Shown in pieces: positions 43,817 to 55,468 of a stretch of DNA of 64,000 nt. The stretch spans positions 24,413,804 to 24,477,803 of the forward strand of contig OY804579.1 of the NCBI GenBank assembly GCA_963680875.1. Direction: 5' to 3'. Position numbers and translations under genes: made by a program. Position 1 is the stretch's first letter. Every line of letters starts with the position of its first letter. Origin of the DNA: Bathymodiolus brooksi (Eukaryota; Mollusca; Bivalvia; Mytilida; Modiolidae). The notes beneath the pieces are model-generated. The model made no database searches. It was not told the origin of the DNA and saw only the letters and a program-made list of their open reading frames with translations.

Positions 43817-46200
43817 TTGTTATCGCCAAGTTCAAATGATCCGAATTCAAGACAGACGTGGACGCCTAATCACTTCGCACCCCTTATACAAGTGAAGACA
43901 TCTTCATTGCCGTCACCAGTTGCCGACATTGACGAGTATCCGCCACTGCCAAAGACAAACACTCGCGTGTTTAGTAATCCGATTTCCTCACCGATTGTTT
44001 CTAACCACAGACCAGCTTCACCATCCATAGACTCATTAGACGAGTTTCCGCCGCTATCCACCTCTTCTCCTAAAGTCAATATATCTAACCCTAGTACCAA
44101 CGACAATGTCACAATACCATCTTCGCCTCATGCGCATATAGAGACAACTGACAGTGAAGACATCTGTACAATTGATCTATATTCTCCACATAAATCAGTA
44201 GACGAGTTTAAGCCACCTATTGATGTCAATGTAAAAAATGGCCGCTTTATGTCAGCTCGGGAAGCTTTTCAACAGGTGACACGACAGGAAAAAGTTTTTT
44301 GACAACTGTCCATCCGGCAACAAATCAAACGTGTGGTTTTTAGTAGACAATCAGTCAAACATACAACCTGGCCATCAAAAAAGAACTTACTATGATGACT
44401 GTGGTACATGGGACAGTTCTAAGGGCCGTACTCATATCCAGGATTATTTAATTAGTGACAATTTTCGCGTCGACTTCAACAAGAAAGGCGTCTATTGCAT
44501 CAAACAACGACAAAAAGGGAAAGTAGTATGGACACCGATACAACCACAACCAGACACGCCCGAAATCATTACTATGCTTCGATATGAAACTGTCCTAAAA
44601 ACCAACAACCAGTTCAAAAAGCATGTTTCATGGTTCAAATCTACTACCGATAATAAACTTAGTGACATTGCTCTGTATGAGTATTCAGGACAGTACAAAA
44701 TCAACTCAACTGATAAAGTACGAACCAATCCAAAAACTATACAACAGATGAAAACAGAGGTACAAACTAAACAGCCAAAAGACGTTTATTTGCAAATGAA
44801 CAGAGACAACTCACTTCTGGCACCTAAGGACACAAAGCAAATCGAAATGCTAATTATAGAGAAAAGAAAACAACGCATCCTGTGTATAACAATAACATTG
44901 CCGATGAAATTTTGCAAGTGCTTTCTATGATGAACACTCATCCATGCGTACAGCAAGTTATCCACACTAAAGGGCAAGTGCCATCGATAATATGCTACAC
45001 TGACGACCAAATGACCGATCTTAAACACTACCTACACAAAGCTGATAATCCTATCGTTGGTGTTGACAGAACATTTAATCTTGGCAGTTTCTTTGTTACA
45101 TCTCTCGTATATAAAAACCACAGGGTATTCCGTAAAGAAACTAAAGACCAACCAATATTTGACGGTCCAATGCTTCTTCATAAAGATGCAACATATCCAA
45201 CGTATCTGTCATTTTGTTCACACTTATCCGCATTGATTAAGATTGACAATTTAGAACTACGCATTCCAGAAGACATCGAATTCGGGTCTGATGACAAAAA
45301 GGCCATGACAAATGCAATATCCGATGCATTTCCACAAGCAAGAAGACGTTTATGTACGAAACATTTAAAAGACAATGTTAAACACTACTTGCAAAATCGT
45401 ATAGGTGTCGATTCGAAAGAAAGAAAAGAAATTATGGACTCTCTGTTTGGTACTCTTGACAATAAATTATGGACTCTCTGTTTGGTACTCTTGACAATAA
45501 ATTATGGACTCTCTGTTTGGTACTCTTGACAATAAATTATGGACTCTCTGTTTGGTACTCTTGACAATAAATTATGGACTCTCTGTTTGGTACTCTTGAC
45601 AATAAATTATGGACTCTCTGTTTTCTTCTCTTGGTATTGTTAATGCAGACGACACAATTGACTTTGAAACAAAATCAGTAGAATTAAAAGACAAGCCTGC
45701 CGAATATCCACAATTCAAAACATATTTCGAGAAAAGATTAAAAGAAAGAATCAATTCATTTGTGAATGTACCTCATCGTCACAACAAAGAAATGTCAGAA
45801 AAACTATGAACAAATAACAACGCTGAGAGCATAAACCATGTTTTCAAATTAGCTGTAAACTGGAAACCACAATCCACACCTGAACTTATCAATAAACTTT
45901 ATGACTGTGTCGCCATACAATTTCACCATTTGCGTGGTGCTCTTCATTTTTCGGGGGATTATATGCTGATTCCGAGGCAGGAACATTATCGCATACCTGA
46001 CCAACTTTAGCGTTGCAAGACATCCGAAGAGAAAAATGACATTTTTAGTTCTTTCCTACATGATAAGAAACAAAGGCGTACGCACGCCGCCATGATCACT
46101 TCGACAGATGGAACATACGCCGTTCCGAATAAAGCAATCATGATCGCCAAAAAGCCTGGACAATGCAAGAGACCAAGAACTGAAAAAACACAAAAACCTT
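43817..46200 (+). pseudogene. Mutator-like (MULE) transposase gene, broken
   Basis: Segment 1 (43817-44302) is disordered and Ser/Pro-rich, with repeated 'DEYPPLP' / 'DEFPPLS' motifs. Segment 2 (44331-44930) has 'YYDDCGTWDSSKGRT' and a DNA-binding-like region. Segment 3 (44882-45529) carries the MULE core: 'VGVDRTFNLGSFFVTSLVYK' (first Asp), 'GSDDKKAMTNAI' (second Asp) and 'LCTKHLKDNV'. After a 35-bp tandem repeat the frame continues to about 45810. Past a TGA it reads 'TNNNAESINHVFKLAVNWKP', matching the WTNNNxES block that holds the catalytic Glu in related MULEs, and ends near 46200. There are several frame changes and stops. It is inactive. Confidence 0.7.
45431..45620 (+). repeat. 35-bp tandem repeat inside the MULE pseudogene
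   Basis: 'attatggactctctgtttgg' starts at 45431, 45466, 45501, 45536 and 45571, with a partial sixth copy at 45606. A 35-base period is not a multiple of three, so each added copy shifts the reading frame. Confidence 0.95.
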
Positions 46201-46257
46201 AAAAAATATTGATATTTATGTGTAACAAATGCCGTTTAAATTTTGATCAAATATAAA

Positions 46258-46392
46258 TAATTTGTTTTCGCGGACTACGACAGGTATGTCCGTGCCTTGT
46301 GCAGGATATCTCAGTAGTTTAACTTTTGATAACATATCAATAATTTGTTTTCGCGGACTACGACAGATATGCTCGTGCCTTTTGCAGGATTT
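46258..46392 (+). repeat. Direct repeat, two copies of ~52 bp, 83 bp apart
   Basis: 'tttgttttcgcggactacga' occurs at 46261 and 46344, followed by similar 'cgtgcctt.tgcaggat' text. It lies immediately to the left of the Tc1/mariner element at 46400. Confidence 0.85.
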
Positions 46393-46399
46393 CTTACTA

Positions 46400-48724
46400 A
46401 AGTAATAATTTTTTGATTAGAAAACGGAAAAATCTAAATATTTCGTAAAGCGTAGATTTTTTTTTAACGCATCCAACGAGAGTTTTGTCAGGAATTTTAC
46501 TACCATTTTGGAATTGTATAAATATTTACGGTTGAAATTATTCTGAAGGCCCTGCTCATCTGACAAATTACCAATTTTTGGCGTTATTTTGGTCTTTATT
46601 TCAGGCTAAGTTCTTCAAAATAGGCCAAGTTTGCTCGTTAAATGTGACAGCCAACTCACCGTGGACCTAATCCCATATAGCAATAGCAACGACGGTGGTC
46701 CCGCAGCTGGTCTATTGTCTCTCGTCGAAGTGCCGGAGAAGGCTATTGTTCCCTTCACGGTTAATACATTTGACTACGTGACATTTATACACATGCTTAC
46801 CTGAGATTTACCTCGAAAATTTTGAAAAAAACGTGAAATCATAAATTTCCATAATTACTGATTTTTAATTTGACCAAGCTATTTCAATCTTTCTGAAATA
46901 ATTCGAAAAAGAACGGTCTTTTCTGCTAATAAATTCACTGAAGTTAGACGTAGAGTACACAACTATTGGATATGAATAAAATTTTATAGGTAAAAACGTT
47001 ATGCACAATCTGTCATTTACAACCGGTATACCCGTTCAATATGTAATCATGTTGGACTGGATTCAGCTTTCCTCGTCGCTGGACTCGTCGTCATCAAAAT
47101 CAATTATTATTGGGGAAATCTCACTCCTATCAATGCAATTCTCTTTCCAATGCTCCTTTTCTATTTTTAATACATGGTCTTCTGCCTTCGCCCAAACTTC
47201 CTTTGTAATTCTGCCAAACCCCCCATAAACAAGTTCTTTCACATCCTTCAAACGAAAAGTTGTATTGTTTTCTGCAACAAACCCTTTAACCTCTGCCCAA
47301 ATAAGTTCTATGGGGTTCAATTCGCAATGGCGAACAGGGGTTCTTAGAACTTCGTGACCGTGTAGGTTGGCAATTTTATCAGTTTTAAAAACGGAAAGGA
47401 GTTTCTTAAATTTGATTTTTTCATAAAGTTGTTTTTTAGTTTCAAGGGGCTGAAAAGGAATGTTGTGTTTTGAAAGATAATCTTGTAAGACAGCTTTTCT
47501 CTGATTAAAGTTTGGCACAACAGTTTCTTCAGTCTTGATGTTGTGATAACTGGCATTATCTAAAACGATAACACTTGGGCTTTTTAATGCTGGCATAAGC
47601 TGATTTTCGAACCAGTTTAGAAAGATGGGCCCGTTCATTTCTTGGTGATAATCCCCATCTTTAGCTGTGGCAAGAAAAACCAAATCACACCTATCAATCA
47701 AACCCTCCTCACGATTACCAGCGTGCAAAACTATCAACCTTTTACCTTTTCCTGAAGGGATCTTTGGGGCATCAGAACCATCAACTGGTAACCACATGTA
47801 GTCAGTGGCATGATTCTGATTAACCCAGGTCTCATCCAAATATACAATTTCATACCCATCCTCTCGAAACTTCCTGATTTTTCGGAGGTAATTACACCGA
47901 TCATTTATTACTGACCTCTGATCATATAAAAGCCTCCTATTATCGCCGGATTTTTTGTACTTATAACCAAGATCTAATAAAGTTAAAGTAAGCGTTGATT
48001 TCGAGATTTTAATTGTATCTTCAATTTCTTTCTTAATTTTTGAGACTGTTGGGGCAATTTTCCTGTTGTACATGCTATGAACGGTCCGTTTAATAACGCA
48101 ACGTCAAAATCATCAAGAGTTTTCTTTCTTTCTTTCGGTCTGTTGGATTCAGGAGGACTTTTACCGTTTACAACTCTATACACAGAACTGTAAGATATGC
48201 CAGCAGCCTTGCATGTTCTTTTAATCAAATTATCTGGGGAATAAAATGGTCTTCCCCTGGCCTTCTCAAGCTGAAAAAACTTGAATAGATTTAACACAAT
48301 GTTTTTACAATCTTTTGACAAGTCCTTTGTTTTATCCATTCTTGCGATGTTTATATATATGTTAAGATGTCAAAAAATAGGTTTATGAAGAAATTTTATG
48401 TGAACTTTTAGAAAGACTTTAAAGTTTAAAAATGGAGTGTCAAAATATGCCTGTACACGTGTCTCTGTCTCTATCAAGGTAAGATTTACCTGGATGCTAC
48501 CTCTAGTTAGTTTACTCCCACCTCTATTTTGGCGGTAAAAATCGGGGAAAATGTCAAATTTCAGATGAGTGCAGCAATAATGAAAAGTTATTGTTAGATG
48601 AAATGCATAATTTAAAAATGGTAGTAAAATTCTGCACAAAACTCTCGTTTACTGTGTTTTAAAAAAATGTATTGTTTTCGAGAAAATTCAAATTTTCCGT
48701 TTTCTAATCAAAAAATTATTACTT
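46400..48724 (-). mobile_element. Tc1/mariner-superfamily element, 2325 bp, nearly complete
   Basis: The ends AAGTAATAATTTTTTGATTA and its reverse complement match for over 30 bp. Further inside, 'acgagagttttgt' (about 46478) and its inverse (about 48640) show long subterminal similarity. TA flanks both ends (46398-46399 and 48725-48726). The element carries one transposase gene on the minus strand, broken by a single frame change. Confidence 0.8.
47063..48339 (-). pseudogene. Tc1/mariner-superfamily transposase with wide D-E spacing, one frameshift
   Basis: The N-terminal frame (48339-47983) begins MDKTKDLSKD and holds a helix-turn-helix region (IKRTCKAAGISYSSVYRVVN). The C-terminal frame (48073-47063, 336 codons) holds the DDE core: first Asp in 'EIVYLDETWVNQN', second Asp in 'VIVLDNASYHN', Glu in 'ELNPIELIWAEVK'. 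By my count about 83 residues separate the second Asp from the Glu, far more than the 34-41 of common Tc1/mariner groups and close to the published DD82E ('Sailor') group. The C-terminus is acidic. The two frames overlap and differ by one indel near 48095; otherwise the gene reads through. Joined length would be about 415 residues, longer than usual Tc1 (about 340). Confidence 0.8.
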
Positions 48725-49693
48725 TAGTTTTAATACGGGTTGCTTTCTGTACTTGACTAATAAATTGAATTAAATTTAAAATAATATCCGATTTTACATA
48801 TGAAAAACGAAATTATAAAGGGGGGATTTTAAAAATGAATAGTTGTTTAGTGATTAAATATGTAAATATTTTCATTTAAAATCCTTTTGGGAGGGGGCCC
48901 ACACTCACATTGTTCATGGCTTTGACGTGGCGTGAGGGCTCTTCCATTATAAAATAATGGAAGCCAACTATGAACAGTAAACGGGTTTTTTGTTTAAAAT
49001 GTATTAATTTTTTCATGCATTTTTTGTGTTATGATATAACAGGTGGGTATGGCTTTCTTTTGATGCATGCATTTACCATTGTTGACAATTTGTAATTAAA
49101 TTACTGACGACACGTGCCAACACCTGTAGACACACGCTGTAAATAATATAGATAATCCGTTAACAAGATTATTACCTTGTCAATACGTAGGCTTATATTG
49201 ATAAGAAAGACACTGTTATTAGAACATAGAAAATGTATTAATCATTAAAAATAATTATTCAATCAAATATACACTTATGAATTGTAACAATACATATGAC
49301 ATCATTTATCCTGTCCTCGTCCTCGACCTGAAAGCTTCAGATACATATAAATACAACAAACAAACAAAACAAAAATCTAATTAATTTGTTTGTTTGTTTA
49401 TCAAATTTATTACTATTTAATTGTTCAGGTTGAGTGATCGGTGTTAATTAGCGGTTCTGTTTTGTTGACTGAGCATGAATTACAGGACGCGTGCCGATTA
49501 AATTATCAATAACTCTTTTATTAAGATATTTATATTCCTCAAACTGTTAAATTTCAGTTAAAATACATCTTATTTTTCACTTGAAGGTGTTCGGTGGTAG
49601 CTTAAATGTGTTCGGTGGTACTTTTTTGGTGTTCGGTGGTGTTTGGGCCGGTGTTCGGTGGTGTTCGGTGGTAAAAAGACGCACCACCGAGGA
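48725..49693. other. Spacer with a 'gtgttcggtggt' repeat cluster
   Basis: Mostly AT-rich. Between 49586 and 49672 the 12-mer 'gtgttcggtggt' occurs about five times at irregular spacing, and 'accaccga' inverts it at 49683. No gene is seen. Confidence 0.6.
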
Positions 49694-50184
49694 ATACCGT
49701 ATTTAGGGTTGCATAATTCGCAGGATTTTGCCCAGATTCTTTATTTGGTAGGAGGTGTGCGCATTATAAACAGGAACACTGTGTTTCACTCTTTCCCAGA
49801 CCGGGAAATCACATGTCCACCATGTTTTTTTGCTTACTATTGTCAACATGCAAAGTTAAATATTTCTTAAATTGTTTGGACACTATTCCACAAAATATCA
49901 TATGAAAACGCCAATAAAACCCAATACATTTAATATTTTGCAACTTTATTGAAGATGAAAAGAGATAAATGGTTCTAAAATTCTCCCAGCAAATGAAACA
50001 TGCTCAAAGGACTGAAAAATATATACGACTGATATTTAATTCTAATTACATTTCCGACGACGAATTTTTTTCAAAAGACCATGCGCATCATAGACACGAA
50101 CTAGTTTTTTTCTGGAGATTTTCAAGGCCAAGAGGGGGTGCGCATTATGCACTAATGCGAATTATGCAACCCTAAATACGGTAT
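49694..50184. mobile_element. MITE, 491 bp, 29-bp perfect TIRs
   Basis: 49694-49722 (ataccgtatttagggttgca...) is exactly reverse-complementary to 50156-50184. If the first two bases are a TA duplication, the TIR starts CCGTATTTAGGG. A fragment of the same family occurs at 31376-31470. It has no transposase. Confidence 0.85.
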
Positions 50185-51310
50185 CTACAATTTCAAGGAC
50201 TTGTCCTTGTAATGTAAAGTCAAAATTATGTCGAACTTTTTTTTACAGAAAATCATAACTTTAGTTTTATTAACATTGACTTGTTATTTCCAAAATCTCA
50301 CAGTATGACTCAAATATATCTTGGGCTTTTTGTAATCAATCTTTACTTATTTATTTTTTTGGCCAAATTTTTTTTTACAAAAAATTGACATGTAAAAGGA
50401 TTTCAAGCAACATTCGACAAGCAAAACATAAATATCAATTTTCAGATTACACCATTGGTTTCTTAAAACTTGTGTATTAACTGCGGAACCATAGATCTTT
50501 ATAGTCTTTTTTAAATCAACATTGATACTTTGCGAGAATGAGACCGAGACGCCTAAGTTGTTAAAGGAATATTTGAAAATATTACATATGGTGTGGTTTT
50601 CGTACAATTTCATTGACTAAATCAGTCAAGTGATATACATCCATTTTGTGCTTTTGTTTTTATTTATTTACATATATACTGATTTAGCGGGAAAAGATAG
50701 AGTTGCTCATGACTTTGATATGCTGTGTAAACAAAGAAAACATGCATGACAGAATCATGCATGATTCAGTCATTCATGTCATGAAAGGCCGTGTAAACCC
50801 CCCTTTAGTATAGCGTACTTTCATTGGCTATATTTGAAAGACATTGGTTGTTGAATACAAGGCTTACGTAGCAAAATAGTATATTGATTGTATTAATTCA
50901 AATTTATTCAGCTATAAAAAAAAAATTCATACTTTTGTAAAATTAGTGACAGTTGACCACCACTTCAAGACCCAACCCCTAAACTTAAGCAAGGTCAAGG
51001 TCAACCGGAAGTACAAACTGTAAACAATCTACACATACACAACATCAAACCAAACATGAGTTACACACAGTGACATTCTAGTTTTGTTGAATTGGTATTT
51101 GATTATAAAATATTTTACACACTATTAGTGTTGTGAAAAGAGTTGTCACTTAAAATATTTATTGATAATTGTCAACTTTCTTTCAGGCATACACTTTATT
51201 AATTTATAAGACCCAGATTAATAATAGTAGGTACATACACTTAGGCTTATATTGTAATTAGCTAATAATAATTATAATAATTTGTGTATATATGTTTTGC
51301 TCATTCAGTT
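50185..51310. other. AT-rich stretch, nothing recognised
   Basis: No domain-bearing frame is seen. A small palindromic patch built on 'catgcatga' / 'tcatgcatg' lies near 50740-50790. Confidence 0.5.
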
Positions 51311-51329
51311 GTGTTGTTTATTTGGGATA

Positions 51330-51455
51330 ATGTCATTACTCCGACACTCAATACTCCTACAGTCATTACTCCGACACTTATTACTCCGACAATCATTACT
51401 CCGACACTTATTACTCCGACAATCATTACTCCGACTCTTAATACTTCGACAGTGA
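51330..51455 (+). repeat. ATTACTCCGACA short tandem repeat, plus orientation
   Basis: About eight units of 15 bases (variants of 'attactccgacactt' and 'attactccgacaatc') are present. The plus-strand frame would read an Ile-Thr-Pro-Thr repeat, but it has no other coding signal. The inverted counterpart is at 52772-52832. Confidence 0.85.
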
Positions 51456-51749
51456 CCGATAGTCTTTGCAATTCTGGCGCTTTTAGCAATCCAAATGCAG
51501 TACGAGACCGCCCATTTAACTTGAAAGGGGCATGGTTTTTATCCCGGAGTCGGAAGTTTTTTTCGTATGCAGCGCTATTGTTTTTAATGCTTTTCAGCGC
51601 GGCTTTTCATGTTGTCATTCTGCAAAGGGACACCAAGGGGTGGTACTCAAGGAAATGTATCATAATAAAGCGTACACTCCTCCTCGTGTCCAGTGCAGAA
51701 GAACAAGATGAAATAGAAATGTCAGAAAGAAAAAAAAAAAGCATCTACA

Positions 51750-52450
51750 ATATTTACAGATAAATTGACACATCTCTTTCAAGACTAAGTCATTTTCGCA
51801 TGTCATTAACCACAAGAATATCTCTTCTATACTTAAGTTTTGGAAGTTGATACATGTCATTCCAACTATACTAAAAAGGTCTTGCCTAGTTTTATCATAT
51901 TTTGAACAAGACATTAAAAAATGCATTTCATCCTCAATTTCACCTGAGCTGCACTACTGACATATCCATGACTCTGGAGGTGTACCCTTATATATCGACC
52001 TGATTCAACATGGAGATGATGTGATGATATTCGAAATTTTGCTACATTTCTCCTGAACTTAGAATTACTTAAAGTAATCTGAGTTCAGGAGAAACCTCAA
52101 AGAAAGATAGTTTTCTCTTCCATAAACAGTTTTAAATTTTGCATAAGTTCCCAATTTACCATCATAACATTTGTTCCTATTTAGGGCCCATTGATGCTTA
52201 TGTGCTTCTAGAAGTATTTTCTTAACTGTTTATTTTGAAACTTTTTGATTAGTTGACAGTTGTTTAAGCTTAGAAATGTTATTCAAAATTTGCACTATAC
52301 CAAGAGGATATCCGGTTTTCATATAATTTCCTGAACTGTGTTGTATGCATCCTTCAGCAAGGGAAAAGTGTCCAAAGTTTTTAATAAAAAGTTCCCATAT
52401 TTCAGAGCAATATAGTAAAACATGTTAAATGGTATGGTCAAAAACATATG
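51750..52450 (-). pseudogene. LINE 3' fragment of another family, minus strand
   Basis: On the minus strand the stretch around 51960-51770 reads a Cys/His cluster (WICQ, stop, CSSGEIEDEMHFLMSC) followed by 'YDKTRQDLFSIV', the C-terminal signature of jockey/CR1-like LINEs. It contains an in-frame TAG and other damage. A 21-base inverted repeat around 'ctcctgaactcagattactt' occurs near 52050-52095. No RT core is present. Confidence 0.55.
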
Positions 52451-52562
52451 TCCTAAGCGATGTCACTAAGTAAACACTGACGCGCAGGAAAACTGAAAAC
52501 ATAGTTCATCTAAATTTTCGACTATATCTTTTATTTTCGTCAATGAAATAAATATAATAATC

Positions 52563-52713
52563 AATTGCACGTCGTGAATATTGAATATATGATCACTCGT
52601 GCCGAAACGCATTCAGATTAAACTCTTGCGCGTAGCAAGTTCCGCACACTCGTTTAATCTGATGCGTTTTGCGGCACTGGTGATCATATTTTCAATATCC
52701 ACTCCGTGCAATT
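52563..52713. repeat. Imperfect foldback, ~61-bp arms
   Basis: 52563-52623 and 52652-52713 are inverted copies with several mismatches. The loop is 'tcttgcgcgtagcaagttcc...'. The organisation, an AT-rich stem with a short GC-rich centre, resembles the foldbacks at 34281-34442 and in the 841-bp units. Confidence 0.75.
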
Positions 52714-52771
52714 ATCCTATAGTTGTTTGGAGTTGCGATTAGATAGGATATGATGATACACTCCGGGATAC

Positions 52772-52832
52772 ATGGTCGGAGTATTAATGAGTGTCGGAGT
52801 AATGACTGTCGGAGTTATGACTGTCAGAGTAA
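52772..52832 (-). repeat. TGTCGGAGTAAT short repeat, inverted relative to 51330
   Basis: Four units of 'tgtcggagtaatgac' type are the reverse complement of the array at 51330-51455. Together they bracket about 1.3 kb that holds the LINE fragment and a foldback. Confidence 0.8.
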
Positions 52833-53270
52833 TGAGACGACCCCGTTTATTTGTGTATGTGTGTAAATTAGTGTGTACATTGTCTTGTTGTAATAATTTG
52901 TATCTGTCATATACTTGATTGTTTGATGTGTAAACAGATTAGACATTTGTTGTGTATTGACTTTTTGAACTTTGTTATAAACTTTATATAAAAACTGATT
53001 TAAATCTAAAATAAATCACATAGAGTTGAAGTTGATTGGTGTAAGTGGATTTAGTGTATGAACATGCTGTAACATTCTTCAATCTAACATCTACCTTTAT
53101 ACTAATACCAGCACTTACTATACACCATATACCTTTCATATCTTTTATTCTCAATAAACCATCATAATTTGACAAGGTATAGAGAAATACATATGTACAA
53201 TATATACAATATACAATAACATGTTATACTAAGTACGTTAGTAATGAATAAATGTACAGAGATGAACAAT
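52833..53270. other. AT-rich stretch, possible LINE 3' tail
   Basis: Lies just beyond the stop of the minus-strand LINE at 53271. 'tacaatatatacaatataca' near 53190-53215 may be a degenerate tail. Nothing else is recognised. Confidence 0.35.
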
Positions 53271-54760
53271 TCAGTAGGTTAAGCCGGAGTACATACAGTT
53301 TTTTTTATTTATGTGATTATTGAATTTACTTAGTTTTATCAGTTCTGATTTCTTTTTGGAAGATAACAGTAATTTATATTTTAAAACATTTGGCCTACTG
53401 TAGTAATACTTTGGTATATAGATGTTTCGATCTTGTTCAAAGAATGGGCAATCTAAAATATAGTGAAATTCATCACCGAGTTCATTTTTATTACAGTGCG
53501 TACAAATTCTGTTATTTCTATTGGTGTTATTCCATCTTCCAATTTCAATAGGTAATTTATGATTTGCTGTTCTAAATCTGCATAACTCTACAACATTTTT
53601 GTTATCTAAAATATCAAAGTATACTTCCATGCCAAAATAATCTTTAAACAATCTGTAATTTATAGCTTTTGATGCATTATCTAATAAAGAATGCCAATAT
53701 TGTTCAAATTGATCTTGTAGGTTTCTAATAATTGTAAGTCGAAGCCAGTTTGGGTCAACAAAGGTTTGTGTGTTCCAAATATACGCGAATCCACATTCAT
53801 TTAGATTTTTTTTAACATTATCTAGCCACGTAAAATGTTCCACGTTTTTGATTGACATACAATAACATAAAGTATAAATTCTTTTTGACAATTTTAACTC
53901 TTTTCCAGATAGCAATTTAGCCCAGAATGATATAATTCTACTTTTTATGTCTATTTCCAAAGGATATCTCCCAAGTTCACCATATATCATATATGATGGT
54001 GTAGATGATTTTAAATGAAGTAGTAATTTACAGAATTTTAGATGTACCTTTTCAATTATATCGTTATTACTGAAACCCCATACCTCACATCCATAGAGTA
54101 AAATTGGCTTAACCATCTTATCAAATAGATCAAGTTGAATCTTTACTGAAAGACCATCTTTTCTGCCCATTTTTAATACTTCGTAAAACGCAACAGTAGC
54201 CTTGCCAGCTATAGATTGCTTTGCTCTTTTAAAGTTACCATTCCTGGATAATTCTATTCCTAAATAATTAAGACTATTGACTATTTCTAGTTTTTCTCCA
54301 TTTAATGAAAAATTAAGATTCCTTGGGAGTTTACCTCTGGAAAAAACCATAACTTTACTTTTATCTGTATTCACTTTAAGCTTCCAGATAGAACAATAAT
54401 CTTGGAATGAATTTAGTTGATTTTGAAGATCAGCTGATGATTCTGCCAGGAGTACAGTATCATCAGCATATAAAATTACAAAAAGTTTCAGATATATACC
54501 AAGTTGGGTTTCAATTTCATTAGAAATCGTTTGTAATCCATTTAAATTGCAGTTTGTCAAGTATGATTCAAGGTCATTCATGAACACGGCAAAAAGAAAG
54601 GGACATAAATTACCCCCTTGACGTACTCCATTGTTACATGGAAAAAATTCTGACTTACAATCATTATAAGAAATACAAGATTTTGTACCACTATACATAT
54701 TTACAATTATATTATACATATTACCATTCATGTTATTTAAGAGTAACTTGTCTGTAGTAT
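53271..54760 (-). CDS. LINE reverse transcriptase, 5'-truncated, 486-codon open frame
   Basis: The minus-strand frame (54731-53271, open to about 54760) encodes the second half of a non-LTR retrotransposon RT. It starts near 'MYNIIVNMYSGTKSC', then 'GVRQGGNLCPFLFAVFMNDL', the catalytic 'FVILYADDTVLLAES' near residue 88, 'KLKVNTDKSKVMVFSRGK' and 'LNYLGIELSRNGNF'. These are followed by the thumb/connector ('YGCEVWGF', 'MIYGELGRYPLEI') and a C-terminal zinc cluster 'CTHCNKNELGDEFHYILDC'. No frameshift or stop was seen, so the insertion is fairly young. The endonuclease and N-terminal RT blocks are missing, so it cannot work alone. The clade is not assigned (CR1/L2/RTE-like range). Confidence 0.85.
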
Positions 54761-55468
54761 TTTCTCTTTCAATTTTCTATATCGGGTACTTTCATTGATA
54801 CTTTGGGCTTATTTCCTGACTAGAATTGACGAACCTGACAGACTATTGTTTGTAAATTGATTTATCATATTGACTGTTGAATTATTCTAAATATAAGATT
54901 GTGAACGTACAAGATTCATATATCTTAATTCATACCCAATTTCAGGAAGAAGAATTGTATGAGAATTATCTAATTATTTAGTTGGTAGGTATTTATTTGA
55001 ACTTTTGTGTATTATATGATTTGACATTTGTACATTTTGAATATTTAATTATACATTGAATTTATTCACAGTTAAATTACTAATATTAATTGCTGAATCT
55101 TTGTTTCTGAATTATAGGTTATACATTTTTATTTCAAATGTTGATTTTCAGAATACTTTTCATTTACTTTCAGAATAACAATCTAAATTATATTTTGTTT
55201 ATTTCAGAAAAAATTCTTTATTTTTCCCTTCATTAATTTCAGAATATTTAATTCTACATTAAAAATTTTGGTTTTCAGAATACATTTCATTACTTTCAGA
55301 ATAAAATATTTACTATTCCGTTTATATTTTCTTTATTTCAGAAAAAATTCTTTATTTTTCAGTTCATTTCAGAATATTTAATTCTATTTTAGGAATTAAT
55401 TTATTTCAATTTGTAGAATTTTTTTTTTCAACAAGTCAAACACAAAGGAAGAAGGAGCTATAGGAGGA
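54761..55468 (+). other. Leader region of gypsy element 2, with a ~127-bp imperfect duplication
   Basis: 'ttttcagaatac' recurs at about 55145 and 55272, and the blocks 'tttcagaaaaaattctttat' and 'tcagaatatttaattcta' repeat in the same order. No LTR boundary or primer-binding site was identified. Confidence 0.5.

Noticed and set aside
45431..45620. Possible CRISPR-like array
   Set aside because: Units are directly adjacent with no spacers; it is a plain tandem repeat in a eukaryotic transposon gene.
49586..49672. Telomere-like repeat
   Set aside because: The 12-mer is irregularly spaced and does not match TTAGGG-type animal telomere repeats.
51330..51455. Ile-Thr-Pro repeat protein (159-codon frame 51284-51763)
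   Set aside because: The repeat is a 15-bp minisatellite with an inverted counterpart at 52772; downstream of it the frame shows no domain.
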